A stretch of DNA of 64,000 nucleotides from positions 320,438 through 384,437 of the forward strand of contig CAJNDS010001957.1 of assembly GCA_905221605.1 (NCBI GenBank), in the 5' to 3' direction. The translations under genes were made by a program, and so were the position numbers. Of the stretch, positions 32,051 through 44,905 are shown piece by piece. The first letter of the stretch is position 1; the number at the start of each line of letters is the position of its first letter. This DNA comes from Symbiodinium natans. Lineage: Eukaryota; Sar; Dinophyceae; Suessiales; Symbiodiniaceae. The notes below the pieces were generated by a model that did no database searches, was not told the origin of the DNA, and saw nothing but the letters and a program-made list of their open reading frames with translations.

Positions 32051-35000
32051 TCCACCTTAAAACCCCGAGTGGCCCTGCATTGTGAGACATCCCAAATGAG
32101 TGCTAAGGCTACTGAGAGCTAGATCCGTTAGGGATCAAGCCTGGGACCCCGATGCCTGAAATCTCTTCACCCTGGCCCCGAAAGACGTACCTTCAACCCC
32201 AGACCCCTGAGCTCGCGGTCGTTTGATTGTGAATGTCAGATCAATTATTGTAGTGTGGAGATCACAGCGCCCTAAACCCGTACAAGCTCTCGTCCCTCCC
32301 CCCTCCACCTGGGCGCAAGTGGTCTTGCGAAGCCCCAACTCTTTTTGCCTTTACACAGCCCAACAAAGGTGCAGGGAAGCAGACCGCTGCTTGGCATCAC
32401 TTCACAAAGACAGGCTCATGCAATCTCGCGCGCTTTAGTGCCACGGGTAGCTGCTCCTTGTTTGTGGAATGGAAACTTGCATCGGTGGCCAGGGTTTGTA
32501 CCAGCTTGCTGGGAGCTTTGGCAGCCAAGGTTTCAACATACGCTAAGTACAACATGGGGGGAGGGGGGGGGAGGGGCGTCCGTAGTTTTATGTTCGGGTG
32601 TTCGTAACTTGGCTGTGCGGCCTCGAATGTGCAGTTGAGTTCGCAGAAAGCCTTGAATTTGCCAAGCTCCGCAACCAGCCGCCAAGGTTATTTACTTCAA
32701 CCCGTTTAAGGCCTCGACATGTCTCGCTTGCTTTGGAGCTTGCGTTTTCTGCGAGCCCACAGAGTGAGTACTGGGCGAGTTGAGCTTTCTATGTGGGGAA
32801 TTGGACCAGGATTTTGGGTTGGGTTTGCTGGATATTCGTTTTTCCGTTGTCCGAAGCACAGAGCCTAAGAGGTAGACGTGCTGGCTTAGGAGGGACCGCA
32901 TGTCCAAGCAGTGCTCGGCAATGAGCTCTCCGGGCATCGCAAGGGCTTTAAAGTTTTACAAGACTTTGCTTAGCAATGCGATTTGTTCTTCCTCCCACAT
33001 ATTTGAGGCTACTCCAAACTATGCAGAGGATCCCAAACATCAAGAATCTTAATCTATCGTGAAGTCCACCAGATCCTGGTTTGCCTAGCTGTCTGCAAGG
33101 ACGGGAATCCTGAACAGCGCTCAGAGCAGGCTGGACCATTTCCCTTGTGCGCCTGTTTTTTAGAGTATTTAGAGTGCATGCCAGGCGCCTCCTTCAAGGG
33201 TAACGGAGGGGGGTCTGAGGGCACGGGTCTCCGGGGGGGACTTGCCATTGTCCTGTGTCCTTCTCCTCCCCGGCAGGCAATCGTATTTAAGCATACTCGT
33301 ATCAGCATTCTGGTGGAGGGTTCAGAATGTTGATTCGCTTTTGTTCATCTGTATGTTACACGCTTCCTGAAGGTGCAGGACTACCTGGACAGGCAAGAAG
33401 CTCAGGTTGTGCTTCATAAGGTTGCCATGCCAGACAGATCATTTCCGACACTCTGCTCCCCTCCCCAACCCCGGCCCCACCCCATCTTTGTTCCCCCCAG
33501 CGCCACGAAAGGTCACTAAAACAGCAGACTCGCAGCTTGTCAGGTCCGGGATTCAGCGCATTGTTTCGGGACATCAGCCGCACGGCCAAACCCCAACAGC
33601 CGGGCACCCACTGCCATGTACTGAAAGGAGGTGAAAGGAGGTGGGGAGCTTCAATGTCGAGCTTTGATCATGTCCGGATCCTTTGCATCTCTGGACTGAG
33701 CTCTGACTGAGCTCATGAGTTCTTCGGCAGGTTTTGCAATGCATGCGAGTGTTTCTTTTGCTTGGTTCCTTTCCGTTTGGACTGCTTCGTTTCGATTAGC
33801 GGCACGGTATCTTCACCAAAGGACATTTCCCAAACTGCTAGTTACTAGTACGCAAGCCAGACTAGGACGCCTGAGTTCTGATTTTGTGATGTTCATGAAA
33901 TGAAGACGAGCTCGGTTAGCAAGCATCGACCAAGCTTCCCCTACATCCGCTTCGTATTTGGATGGGCGAGAATGACTTCCCTTGTTTATCTTCTCAGCAA
34001 GGTTGTCCGGCATCCAAAGCATGGCCTGCTTTGCATCACGGCGGATACGTCACGATCAGATTCTTTCCAGCACTGAGCCATGTTGCAGTAGCGTAACACA
34101 TCTGCACCAGCCTTCATTGTTGCTAACACACCTGCGGTTGTCGTTTGCTGCTTCCAAAAGGCTCCTGAACAGCACTGCACGTTGCGGATCTTCCTTCCTT
34201 GTAGATCCCCCCCGAAAGTTGCCAAGCCTGAGCGTGACCCCAGGACAACACGGCTAGCAAGCTGTTCAATCCTGCCGACAACAGGGGCAGTGCCATGTCC
34301 ATCGTCGCGGACCTGGGACCAGTCTTCTGTGGGTGGATGGTGTTTGGTGAGGGTTCCCAAAAAAAGATCGCGTTCCCCAAAAAAGCGGAGATCTCTTGAA
34401 CCACACCAGCTGCTTATCATTCTGTCACTTCAGAAGTGCGCATGGCTTCTGGATTGCACGTTTCCGACTTGTAGCTCTTGCCATCGCAAGATAGATGGAA
34501 GAAGATTTGCGATAGCAGCGGCACACCTGAGCGTCAGAGGTCAGGGTCTACTCCGACTCGGTCGAGATCGAGGCCAAGAATCTGTGACAAAGAGATATTA
34601 ACCATGCAGGTACATGAGCTGAGGTTCACCGAGTCTGCGTACACATTTGGGTGCACTTGTGCCGCTTGCCGCTTGTGCCTACGGATATCGGATAATTGCA
34701 TATCTTCATGACGGTGGGGCAGGGGACGCTCGTCGACGGCAGACAACACAGGCGCAAGACCATCAGCAGCTTACGTCGTATGGGGAGAGATCTCTGGAGC
34801 AAGGTGGAGATGCGGCGTCGAGCATTTAATGGCTGCTTTTAAAATGCTTGTAAAGCATAGCATGCAGAATTCCAAAACAAGAAAGGAAGAAGCTCCTTCA
34901 TCGGATGTGCGCTGAATCATGCTGAATCCGAGCACAACATGGAGAAATGGCACGGGCTATCATGACAGTGTCCTGACACTTTGAGGTACATAGGATTAAG

Positions 35001-35326
35001 TTAACAGTCTGCGCGGGTGCCTTTTGAACAGGTGCCTCGTGCACAACAACCCTGCGAAGGCCATGGAGGGCACAGCAGACCTCATGTTCCAGCAGATTCC
35101 AGCATGTTTGCCCCAGAACTCGCCAGATTCGTCTGTCTCCTTCGAGCGATGTCATCCTGTGTTCTGTCAGGACAGGCTGCCCGATGCCTTGGTTGGGCGG
35201 CAGCTGAACGATGGTTCATGGGTCGGGGGCTGTGTCATTTTCGAAGCAGCGCAGACTGGAAGCCTGCGACAGCGAGCTTCGCTGTGTCTGCGCGGATGTG
35301 GATATCTCCACGGAACGTGGGTCGAA

Positions 35327-35372
35327 AGGGAGGGGAGGGGGGGAGGGGAGGGGGGGGGGGAGGGGGCGAAGT
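35327..35372. repeat. G-rich run (GGGGA)n
   Basis: A run of G interrupted by single A on the plus strand, quadruplex-prone, in noncoding sequence. Confidence 0.75.
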
Positions 35373-38300
35373 AGCCGTGTGCAAGGCCATGTCCCGGACT
35401 ATGCAGGCATGTGAACATCATGCCCCTTAGGGTGTGAGTCACCGAGGTAAAGACCATCGTTTTCCCACGTGAGCCTCTGGAAGGTGAGACCTTGCCGCGT
35501 GCGGGGCCCAGGTGATCCAGCTGAAGCCCCTAAAAGTCATGACTAGTGACATCTAGCGAGTCTGGTGGCTACTATACATAGGATGGGACACCCAAGGCGG
35601 TTTAACCTGCCCAAGCAAGAGAACCTTCAAGCATAGCTTGCAAAAGACCCAGCGAATTGCCTTCTATCCAGGCTGGGCGCAGGATGTAAAGCTGGTGCAG
35701 ACGGCTTTGGGCAAGGGCTACAACGTGAAGGCATGATCATGCAACGGATGAGACAAAGAGAGCCTTGAGATGTAAAGGTCGTGCATCTTCGCCGGCATGT
35801 AACGCAGAAACCAATGACACGGAGTATGTACTATAGTAAGTCATGTTGAATGCAGCCCATGCTGGAAGCCCGCACATTGTCAGCTTGCCCACCTTTCGTT
35901 CCATGATTCTAATTGTTCTATTTGGTTGCTTCTCCTCTGCTGCTCAGTGCCGAGCTTTTGCCCATGCAGGTTACCGACCTCCGGGAACACACCGCCTGCT
36001 TATTGCTGCGAGATGAGTCACGGCCTCAGCCTTGCTGACAGATGGCGCACACTTCTTGCCATTCTTGCCTCGCTGATCTGAGCTATGGATCCTGCGCAGG
36101 TTCAAGACTCGAGACATTTTCAGGGTGCGGCCTCGATCGTGTTTGAACTTTGACCGGTTTTTGTGGACTTTGGTGGTGGAATTTTGACAAGCTGCATGGA
36201 ACCGTTTTCGGCAGGCCGCACTTTTGCACTTGTATAGGCCTTAGGCTTTTAACTCTTGGCCTCCGGATTGCAAGGTGTGTCTTGTAGATTCTGTGCACTC
36301 CGGCATCGTGCATCCTGCGCCAGGTTTCCGTGCGAGACTTCCAGGCCTGGACGAGGAAGTCAGCCCAAACGGCGTGAAGAAAAGCCGCGTCATGCTGAGT
36401 CTATGACGTTGAAGTTCTCAGGGCTTCACGAGTTTTCGGCATGCGCTTCATGTGCTTCACCTCTGTGCAGAGCAGCTCGCCAGCTCAGGGCTCACGTCAG
36501 ACACGTCCGCAGATGGCATTTTCTGGAATCCTGGCAGGCCTCCTCCAAGTCCCAAACGGGACTCGAGGCGCAGTCCGCAGAGCCCTTTGCTTCGGCATGT
36601 CTGTTTAGTCTTGCAGCAAGAAGGCGATCAGGGTCTCAGCGTTGGCCCAGCACGGCCTACAAATTTGCTTGTTGTGAAGCACAGCTGCTGCATCCAGGCA
36701 CGCACACAGATCCAGCCCATCAAAAGACTAAACGAAAGTTAGAGACAGACAGATGGCGGACGGGGGAACACCACTGCTGGGGTGGGCTATGAGCACGAGA
36801 CCAGCTGAACAGTTTGGTGCTTTGCCACTTTTCCCCCAAGCTAGGGCTGGAAAACTCCTGCTAAACGAGATGGTAGTGGCACTACTGCACGATTTACACC
36901 ATCCAGTCCGATTTCTTTTGCGCGGACTGTCCAAGCATGTGGGTTTTGCAGCACAGTCGCGGCCGAATGATGCTGCGACATGATGCGCGAAACTCCGTCT
37001 GAGCTGACAGTGCCTAAGGGGATCTCCTCCTCGCGTCTCGTCAAGCAAAGGGGCATGAACGCAGGACTGCCGCGACGCAGACCTGACGAACTATTCCGTT
37101 CAGGACACCCTTTCGGGCTGGAAGCCTTGCTGACCTGAGTATTGTGCGGCTCCTTTGCTTTAGAATACTTAGATGCGCCGCAGCTGTGAGCATGTGGAGC
37201 TGGCTTAACTTCAAGATTCAGCCAACTCATTGCTTAGGTTGACATGGGCCACATTCCAAGTCCTGCTGAGCCGTCATCTCACAAAAGCAGTTTGAAATGA
37301 GACACAATTCAAACCTATCGCAGCACATGCGCTGCCCAATTGCCGCTGATGCGGCATGCTGCTGAAATCCTGGCCGTCTTTGCGATGGCTCTGCCCCTGT
37401 CTTTGTCATCCGTCTGCCGAGCAAGGACGAGGCACGTGAGATTTTCATGACCTGTATTGAGTTAGCTGTGTCATGTTTCCAGTGCAAACCTACCCCAGCT
37501 TTGCTTTATGGCTATTCTTTGCTTGCCATTGTACATATGAGTGCAGAGTGGCTGCACAGACGGACAGATCAGGGCAGCATAAGCTCTGCGACGCGCACCA
37601 GAACATTCAAAACCAAAATGCTTCGTCAACTGAAGGATCCAGCCTTCCTCAATGAATCCATGGTCTGAATGGGGACAATGCTGTCACAGCCAGCAAGTTG
37701 CTGGCTGCGTGCAATGCGTGCAAATCAGAGTGAGGATCAGTGGATCTAACGCGACTGCGACGCTAAACCTACCGGCTTGCGAAGCTTGAGCTGCGTTTTA
37801 ACGTTAATGTTTTGCAAGCCAATCGCAGTTTTTGTGGACAATAAAACCCCGACAAAACTCCCTGACAAGGGAGGCTTCTCTTTTGTGTATGTCATAGTTC
37901 CTACTGGTAGGGAACAATGAAGGAAACATATGCTTTTGGCTTGTACAGACCTGGCACGCCGCATGCTAAGAGAGGGCACACATTTGCTCAAAGTTTCCCA
38001 AAGCACCAGAGGCCCAAGATCTTGGCTTCAGGTGCCGTGCCATCCGTGCGTCGACAAGAGCAGTGTGCATTCTGCGCAGGCAAGGAGGCCAGGGAGGGTA
38101 CTGGAGGTAACTTCCCCTCACCAGGGTTGCAGCGCTGGACAGGGCCGATAGAAGGTACTAGGGAGATATAGGGAGTGCTCGAAGTTTGCAGCGCAGGGCG
38201 ACGGTTCGGAGTTTGGAGTGCCCTCATGGGGACCTCTGCTGTGGCAGGAGCATGCATTCATGTGCATTCCTGCCTCTGGTGCTCTTGGACAGCGCCCTTC

Positions 38301-38559
38301 GTGCATCCACTCCAGGGGGGGTTAGTGCATCTCGAGGATTTTGTTGAAATCTTTCCGGTGCGCGCATTCTCTTCGTGAAGTCGCTCTTCGGCCTGAGAGG
38401 TGCTCAAGCCACAGTCCTGAGAGCATCCTCCTCACGAAGTATCGCATTGGACTCCGGAGTTGTGCTCCCATCACAACGTCATCGCTTCTGGGCCTTGGGT
38501 CGTGCTCACGCACGTGTGCGTGCTGTCGTCGTGGTCTTGCACTGTTTGGGTCTGTGCCG

Positions 38560-39070
38560 GTTCCACGTTGATGATGAGGAGGAGAAAGATCAACGTGACG
38601 AAGGAGAAGGTTATTATGATTATTGGGGGATAGTGATGGTGACGATGACGATGTTGTTGTCGTTGCAGTTGTTGATGGTGGCTCTCCCGCTCTTTCTCTC
38701 TCTCTCTCTCTCTCTCGCTCTCCTGTCTTTCTCTGTCTCTGTCTCTTAAGTTTTTGTTCTATTGCAGTCCGTTGTTGTGTTTTGTTAGCTATTGTTTTTG
38801 CTGCCGTCGATGTTGTTGCTGCTGCTGTTGTTTGTTTGTCGGTTGTTTGTTTACTTACTGCTTATTTGTTGGGCGTGTGTGCGTGTGTGTGTTTGCTGCT
38901 ACTGCTGCTGTTGCTATCCTTCTTGCTGGTTCTTGGTTGTTTTGTTGTTTTTGCTGTTTGCTGCCGTTTGTTGGGGCTTGCTGCTGGTTGTTGATGTTTG
39001 GTGTTGTTGCGTGTTGTGGCTTGTTTGCTTGCTTAAGTTTGCTTGCTTGTGTGTTGGTTGTTTGCTGAAG
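38560..39070. repeat. Low-complexity block: purine-rich, (CT)n, then GT/CTG-rich
   Basis: The order is a GA/GAT-rich part (38570-38660), a (CT)n run (about 38690-38720), then a long TTG/CTG/TTT-rich segment. Every forward frame of the last part is open and reads as hydrophobic low-complexity peptide. This reflects base composition rather than a membrane protein. Confidence 0.7.
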
Positions 39071-39545
39071 GGCTTCCGCATCAAATGGGTCAGAGGGTCC
39101 CTCTGTCAGACAATGGAACGAAGTTGTCTATGCCATTTCATTGTGTTTCCTTTTCATGGCCCGTGAACGAGTGAAACACTGTGAAGATCCGTGAAGACTT
39201 GCCAATCCGCTGCGCGGCGCACAACTCGGACTTTGTAACATGCGAGGAAACATTGCAAGAGTTTAAACAATCTGTTGGGAATGCAAGATTTCCAGGCAGG
39301 CCGGAGAGCCACCCACAGATAGTCTTGCTTGCAGCTAGGGAACTGATGTGAGGCACATTTGAAGTTGTGCTTGCATGCCGGAGCGCTCCCAGTTTAACTT
39401 CTCCGGGTTGGCATTGTAGGAAACGGGGATCATAGAGCAGCCAAGTGCAGCTACATGTTCTTAACAGTCTTAACAAGGGCCAAGTTCTTCGATGTTCTTC
39501 GAGTGTTGTTCTGGGACGTTAAATCGGTTAAGCTTCTTCCTGCAG

Positions 39546-39683
39546 GTTGTCTACAGAGACCGGGATGGCCTCTTTGCCAATTTGGATGGGGCTGGCGACT
39601 ATGACATTGTGAAGTGCCCGCATTGCCAAGGCCACTTGGTACGGTTCTATTGCAGACACCAATCAAGCAGGCGCCAAAAGTAG
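39546..39683 (+). CDS. Terminal exon of an unidentified gene, zinc-ribbon-like CPHC
   Basis: After a CTGCAG acceptor the frame reads VVYRDRDGLFANLDG, then DYDIVKCPHCQGHLVRFYC, and ends at a TAG at 39681-39683. The CxxC (KCPHC) plus a later Cys suggests a small metal-binding end. Composition and the clean acceptor support an exon. A donor-like GTACGG inside (after CACTTG) means the exon could also stop there. I do not recognise the family and found no partner exon with certainty upstream. Confidence 0.4.
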   Translation, partial: VVYRDRDGLFANLDGAGDYDIVKCPHCQGHLVRFYCRHQSSRRQK

Positions 39684-42600
39684 AGAATGAGCCGCGTGAT
39701 GGTCCACATTCCAGAGTTCGGCGGCAAACAGGTTCGCATTTTGCCATGGTGTTTCGGCTCCGTTTCCTTGTAGCACACGCCTGCCACCCTTTCGGTCACC
39801 TAGTCCCCTTCAAAGGGCAGAATAGCAGCGTTCGTTCAGATATCCGGGGTGTAAGACACTTTGGTAAATCCGTAGATCAACCTGCACCAGCTGGTGTAAG
39901 TCAATTTGTTTTTGTGGATGGGAGAGGTCACAGAGAGCTTATCTCGCTATAATTGGCGATAGACAGATTGGGAACACTGCGAGTGTGCTAACTGCATTGA
40001 TATTGCCACGGGGCAACAAAGTTGTCACTTATCGCGAACCATGTAAGAGAATGAGAAGAGCACATCGTACCGGCCATAATTGATGCTCCGACTGCTTGAA
40101 ATTCTGCTTCTAGTTAAGGCTAATAAACTGGAGTCGGTTTGAAATCGGCCATCCTCAGGACATTTCTCCCATTCATACAACATCGAAAGTATGATTGTTA
40201 AGAGACTAACCTCCTGATGATCCTTTACTACCCCTTTGGATAGCAGCTCGCCACGGCTTCATTTTCGGCAGCTAAGCCTTTGACATCCTCATGTATCATA
40301 GGGAGGGAGGAGGGGTCGATGCTCAAGATAAGTAGCATACAACGCAAGTTCAAGGCGCTGCAGTCTGGATCGAATGTTGCCATGAGCCGACGAAGAAGCG
40401 TCCTGGCATCCTGAAGCGGGGCGACCGCAAGATTGCGTCTTGGCCATGTCATTTGCGGCCCGAAAGTTGAAACACGCAAGTGACACCAGCTAGTGAGCAT
40501 ACGTCTTAATCGCTCGATCCTTGGATTCCTCACTTCCGGGCCGGGGCCATGGCCATGGTATGGTGTGAAGAATTGCCCCAGTTCATCATGGCGGGGCTAA
40601 CAACAGAGATAAAGATCACCCAACTTGCTTTCAGACAGGGACGCTGTGGACTGTTATTGTTTAGCTTATGGGCTTCCAGGCTGCTTGGCTTCTTGGCTTT
40701 CGGCATCTCGGGTCTTGCGTGTGCTTTGTGTTTTGGGGGGGGGGTGGGCAGGGGACGGGCATCTTGGTTTCTTGAAGGTTCTTGCAATCTGGGCTCTTTC
40801 CGTGGCTTTATGATTCTTGGAGGCTTTGTGGCTTTTCGACTTCGGCCGGCTTGTTGGCTTCTGAACTTTTTTTGTTTGCTCCTGAGCTCGTTAGCTCGGT
40901 TGGCTCGGGCTTCTCTGCGTATTGGCCTTTGTGCTTTTTGGTTTGATTCTCGGCACCGCGCCTTTGGACTTGCAGGTTTGGCGTGGTTCAGCGCTGCCAC
41001 TAGCGGAGAGTGTTGCGGTAGAGGGGCGGATTGCTTCGCCGAGATGTCCATGTTGCCAGGTGCCGAGGTAGCTGCGGCGGGAAGTGATGGAAAGTGGCAA
41101 CTTGAAAACCACGAGGGGTCAATGTCAGTATTGGAGTTACTCATAGCAACAGCCATTGTACTGTAGACTAGAAGCAGGATCATGAGTCATGAGAAGTAGA
41201 AATGGTATTTCAAAGACAGAACGCTGAGCGGATAAGTATTTCAGAATTCGTATCGTCTTCCGACCCCTGGTGGGCTAGTGTTTTTCCCTGCGCCCTTAAT
41301 CTTTTTCATCGTTATAATTCGTTTGATCATTTTTGATCCTTCACCCACCACCCCCCCCCCCCCACACCCGGACCCATTGCATATCCTTATATGTCCCCCT
41401 TGCGAAGTGCGTGTGGGTGTATGGCCTTTACAATCCTTTACAGAGAAGTAGGGCCCTGCGGCCCTGCGGACCTCAGCAATGAAACTTACGCCAGCAGAAG
41501 CGACATTTTGAAGTCCATGACCCTGCCGAGGAGTGGTTTGAGCTGTGGAGGACGCCTTCCATAGCCGCAGAAGGACTCGAGGGCACCTTAGAGAGCATCC
41601 TGCTCGCATCTTGAGGGGGGTGCTGCCTTGGTCGAAGCTTCTTGGCCTTGGAAATTTCAAGATTGCGCCCGTACGCCACCTTTGAGGTTCAACCGGCTCC
41701 CCCGTCGGATTCGGTCTCGCCCGCGAAAGATGCCAGGAAGCTTTGTGCCTTCAGGGCGGCAGAGCTGAGGACGTGAAAATGCGCCCGTTCCTGGAGGCTT
41801 CATGTTGGGTCAGGAGTCAGGAGCTCTAGCCAAGACTTGCGCAAGTGGCGCGGGGCCTCCCAAATTAAAAGGCTCACACCTAGCTAGTGCTGGGGGAGTG
41901 GGATTAGGACTCGGACACAAGGTGGTGTTGTGCATGCATGCGCAGCACCCACACATGCTTCAACACGGTTCCGCATGCATAATGAATTCACGCTGGTGCA
42001 GTGGATAGTAGTGCACACCCTCGCGAAAGATGTCGCAAGTTCTCGAGATTCACGCAAAGAAAACACAAGTATTGTGAAATTTCGTGGATGGCACTGTTCC
42101 CCGGATGACGTCTCTCGCGGGAGCGTCAGTGAAATGAGGGCTCTCGCAGTTTATGCGCATGGTCCTCGCTTTCGTCGGCCTCGGCTTGTCCTTCTGAATG
42201 TGTTACGCAACAAGTCGCGTCGAGCAATGACTACTGTAGCTTGTCCGGCGTACCGGCTTGTGGTCACCTGTTGGCAACGATAGTAGAAAGGGAACAAGCA
42301 TGAACAAGTACGTAGCAGATGCTGAGGAGCATAAGCTCGTGGTACTTGCTCCAGGCACTTGAACTAGTAGTGGTTTGGGGGCTAATTACCTACAAGCAGC
42401 CCCCCCCAGAAGGCGGCAAGCATCTACATCACCGTCCTCGGCCAGTTGGGCACTGCAGCATCGGCGGTGGTGGCGGAGATCGACAAGAATTTGCGAGGTG
42501 CGAGGGCTTGTCAAAGATGCTGATGGATACAGGATTGACGTATCTGGCCTCAAAGAGAGTTCCGTGGCGCTGGTGTGAGCCCCCGTGCGCAGGAGTTCAG

Positions 42601-43310
42601 CAGTTCTTCAGCCTCGAGCCCCAGAGAAGATCCTCCCTGCGCGGCTTTCTCGAAGCCGAGAAGGCATCCAGACAGGTTTCACAGACAAGGAACATGGGCA
42701 TGCGGGAACTGCAGTGCCGATGTGTATCCAGGTATGTGTGCATGCAAAGGTACAAATATGCAGAGTCTTCAGGGTCCCCCACAACACAGAGGCGCGTGCG
42801 CATGCAATATGCGAAGGACGAAGACAAAGCAGACTCTTTGTTCATGTGCGTTCCGGGCACCGCTCCTCCTAGACCTTGTGGAATGTGGAATGAACCGGCG
42901 GATGCGACCCCCTGTTCATGTGTACAACGAGTTGTGCCCCATTGGTTTCACAGGAAAGCGATAGGTTTGCCGTGCAAGTCGAGTCCAAAGTGCGAAGCAT
43001 TAGTGTGTGTGTGTGGTAGATTTTGTGAACACGTGTGGAATAGTCATGGAATGTCAACATGACCCTCAAGTTGGATCCAACGCAAACAGCCTCAAAGGCA
43101 TCGGGCCGGCACCAGCCGGATGAACCCTGTCGTTGCCAGATCGCCGATCCCAGCGGAGCCTTTCATGTGTAGAAGAGCTTTTCATGTGAAGAATCTGACC
43201 GGTGTTGTTTGTGAGTAGCACACGGGTCATTTCAGGGTAGTTTTCGTGATCTCTTTCGACTGTCAGAATGGTGAGCTTTTACACTGCGGGGCTTGTTGCT
43301 GCAAGTGTAG
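39684..43310. other. Sparse region with low-complexity frames, no supported gene
   Basis: At 40530-41183 both strands carry open frames of over 200 codons. The minus-strand one is Lys/Arg/Pro-rich and the plus-strand one Leu/Cys/Gly-rich, a sign of biased DNA (TTGGCTT repeats, G9 run near 40736) rather than of a gene. A C-rich run lies at 41349-41363. Confidence 0.4.
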
Positions 43311-44045
43311 GTGGTTGCTGTAAAAGCAATTTACCTACAGAGAGAGAGAGAGAGGGGAAAACATGAAGGCCAAAACAAAGAAGACGAAGGCGAAGAAGAA
43401 TATGAAGAAGTCCAGGTAGACATGGAGGAGAACAAGGCCGAAGTGGGGGGAGCCCCACAAACCAGCCGACCTGGACTACGACCCGCGATGCCACAGACAA
43501 CCTCCACATCGCCCTGGAAAAGATTGCGAACCACGGCACTACACCACATTGTCCCTTCGACCACCACGTGGGAAACGCTCCATCACCAACAACGACAAAG
43601 ACGAGATTTCCCAGCTGGAGCAAAACCCACAAGGACCGCTTCGCAGGCAAGGGGGCAAGACAGCAGAGGACCATGTGAAAGACCATCGGCCTCAACAAAC
43701 CCCCAAGCCAAAAAAGGAGCAAAGGGAACATCAACACCTACAAGGGCGACTTCACGAGATGGGGGGCGAGACAACAGAGGACCATGTGAAAGACCATCGG
43801 CCTCCTACCAGCCCCAAGCAAAAACGGGGGAGAAGATGACAGCCAAGCTTGTGGCTGCACCAAAAACCCGCCGCTCAAGGACACCAAGAAGGGGACCATA
43901 TGCAACACCATCGGCCCCGTCGAGACCCCCAGCACATGACAGACCACCTCTTCCACGCAAGAAGAAGACCGGGGGCGACCAGGGCAGACGTCAAGAAAAG
44001 CTGGGGGAGAAGGTGGCACGCCTGGCAAACTCCAACGTCGACTAA
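43311..44045 (+). other. Open low-complexity frame with internal repeats; coding status doubtful
   Basis: A 244-codon plus-strand frame (TTG-like start, no clear ATG support) contains a GA-rich, Glu-rich head, then repeated modules RGPCERPSAS at about 43663 and 43783 and a weaker RGPYATPSAPS near 43893. The other two frames and the reverse strand are also open over the same area, so openness alone is weak evidence. It may be a minisatellite that happens to lack stops. No known domain. Confidence 0.25.
43650..43915. repeat. Minisatellite, ~120-bp unit
   Basis: GAGGACCATGTGAAAGACCA then TCGGCCTC occurs at about 43669 and again at about 43789. A diverged third copy (GGACCATATGCAACACCATC, GGCCCC) is near 43893. 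Confidence 0.7.
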
Positions 44046-44487
44046 GATGGGACTACAACAACAACCTCCACAACTGATGGGCAAGGGATAAGTGGCCTAG
44101 GGGGGCAAAGCCTTCCAACATGCAACAGTGTAACTTGAGATAGGAAACACACTTACCGTAACCCCATTGCCAAACTGCAAAGGGGGAACCACATTCTTTT
44201 CCGACCCGCTGCCGCACTGCAGGGGGTTGTGTTAGGCACCGTGGACAAACAACGACCTTTCTTACTTTTAACCATGGCCAAGGGTTCAATTCGAGGGCGG
44301 CACTTTCGATCCAACACCAAGATAGGCACCCTGGGGGGAAAAACCAACAGCGTCCCCCAGGTGCATGTTTTTACCCTTTCGGCCATTCAGCTTCTTCTTT
44401 GCCCCCTCAACAAGATGGGGATCACGAGACCTTGGACATCGCGCGCCCCTAGGGGCGGCCTCTCCTTCGGGGGGGGCCATGCGTGCA

Positions 44488-44488
44488 G

Positions 44489-44520
<32 letters not shown>

Positions 44521-44647
44521 GGCGGCTCCCTTCCTTAGGGGGGGGGTCATACGCCTAGCAAGGAAGCAAGCAAGGGAGAGAGCTGCAGAAGAAGAAGAAG
44601 AAGAAGAAGAATAAGAAGAAGAAGAAGACGAAGAAGACGAAGAAGAC

Positions 44648-44679
<32 letters not shown>

Positions 44680-44905
44680 CGAAGAAGAGGGAGAGAGCGA
44701 GAGAAAAAACAAAAAAAAAACAGCAGAGAGGGAGAGAGGGAGGGAGAGAGAGAGAGGGAGAAGGGGAGAGCCGAGAGGGCGAGAGAGGGTGGGAGGGTGA
44801 GAGAGTGACAGGGTGAGGGAGAGTGAGGGAGAGTGAGAGAGAGTGAGAGTGTGAGACAGAGGGAGAGAGACAGAGGGAGAGGGACAGAGAGGGAGAGAGG
44901 AAGCT
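44488..44905. repeat. Purine-strand microsatellites: (GA)n, (GAA)n, (GAGAGG)n
   Basis: The sub-blocks are (GA)n at 44490-44515, (GAAGAA/GACGAA)n at 44588-44690 and a GAGAGGGAGAGTGAG array at 44690-44900. The plus strand is almost free of pyrimidines for about 320 nt. Encoded poly-Ser or poly-Leu frames are artefacts. Confidence 0.85.

Larger units (their letters stand above)
30976..39545. other. Long sparse region, no supported gene
   Basis: About 8.5 kb contains only scattered short frames. A minus-strand frame at 33986-34420 is open for 144 codons but has no recognisable motif. Low-complexity parts are listed separately. Parts may be introns of a gene ending at 39683. Confidence 0.4.

Noticed and set aside
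33986-34420. 144-codon minus-strand frame as a gene
   Set aside because: No recognisable domain, a second overlapping minus-strand frame looks equally plausible, and no splice signals stand out.
38560-39070. Hydrophobic 100-125 codon frames that look like membrane proteins
   Set aside because: They come from TTG/CTG/TTT-rich low-complexity DNA, all three forward frames are open, and no motif or splice signal supports coding.
40530-41183. Lys/Arg/Pro-rich 217-codon minus-strand frame (possible chromatin protein)
   Set aside because: The opposite strand is also open for about 200 codons and the sequence is a biased TTGGCTT-type repeat. Composition explains both.
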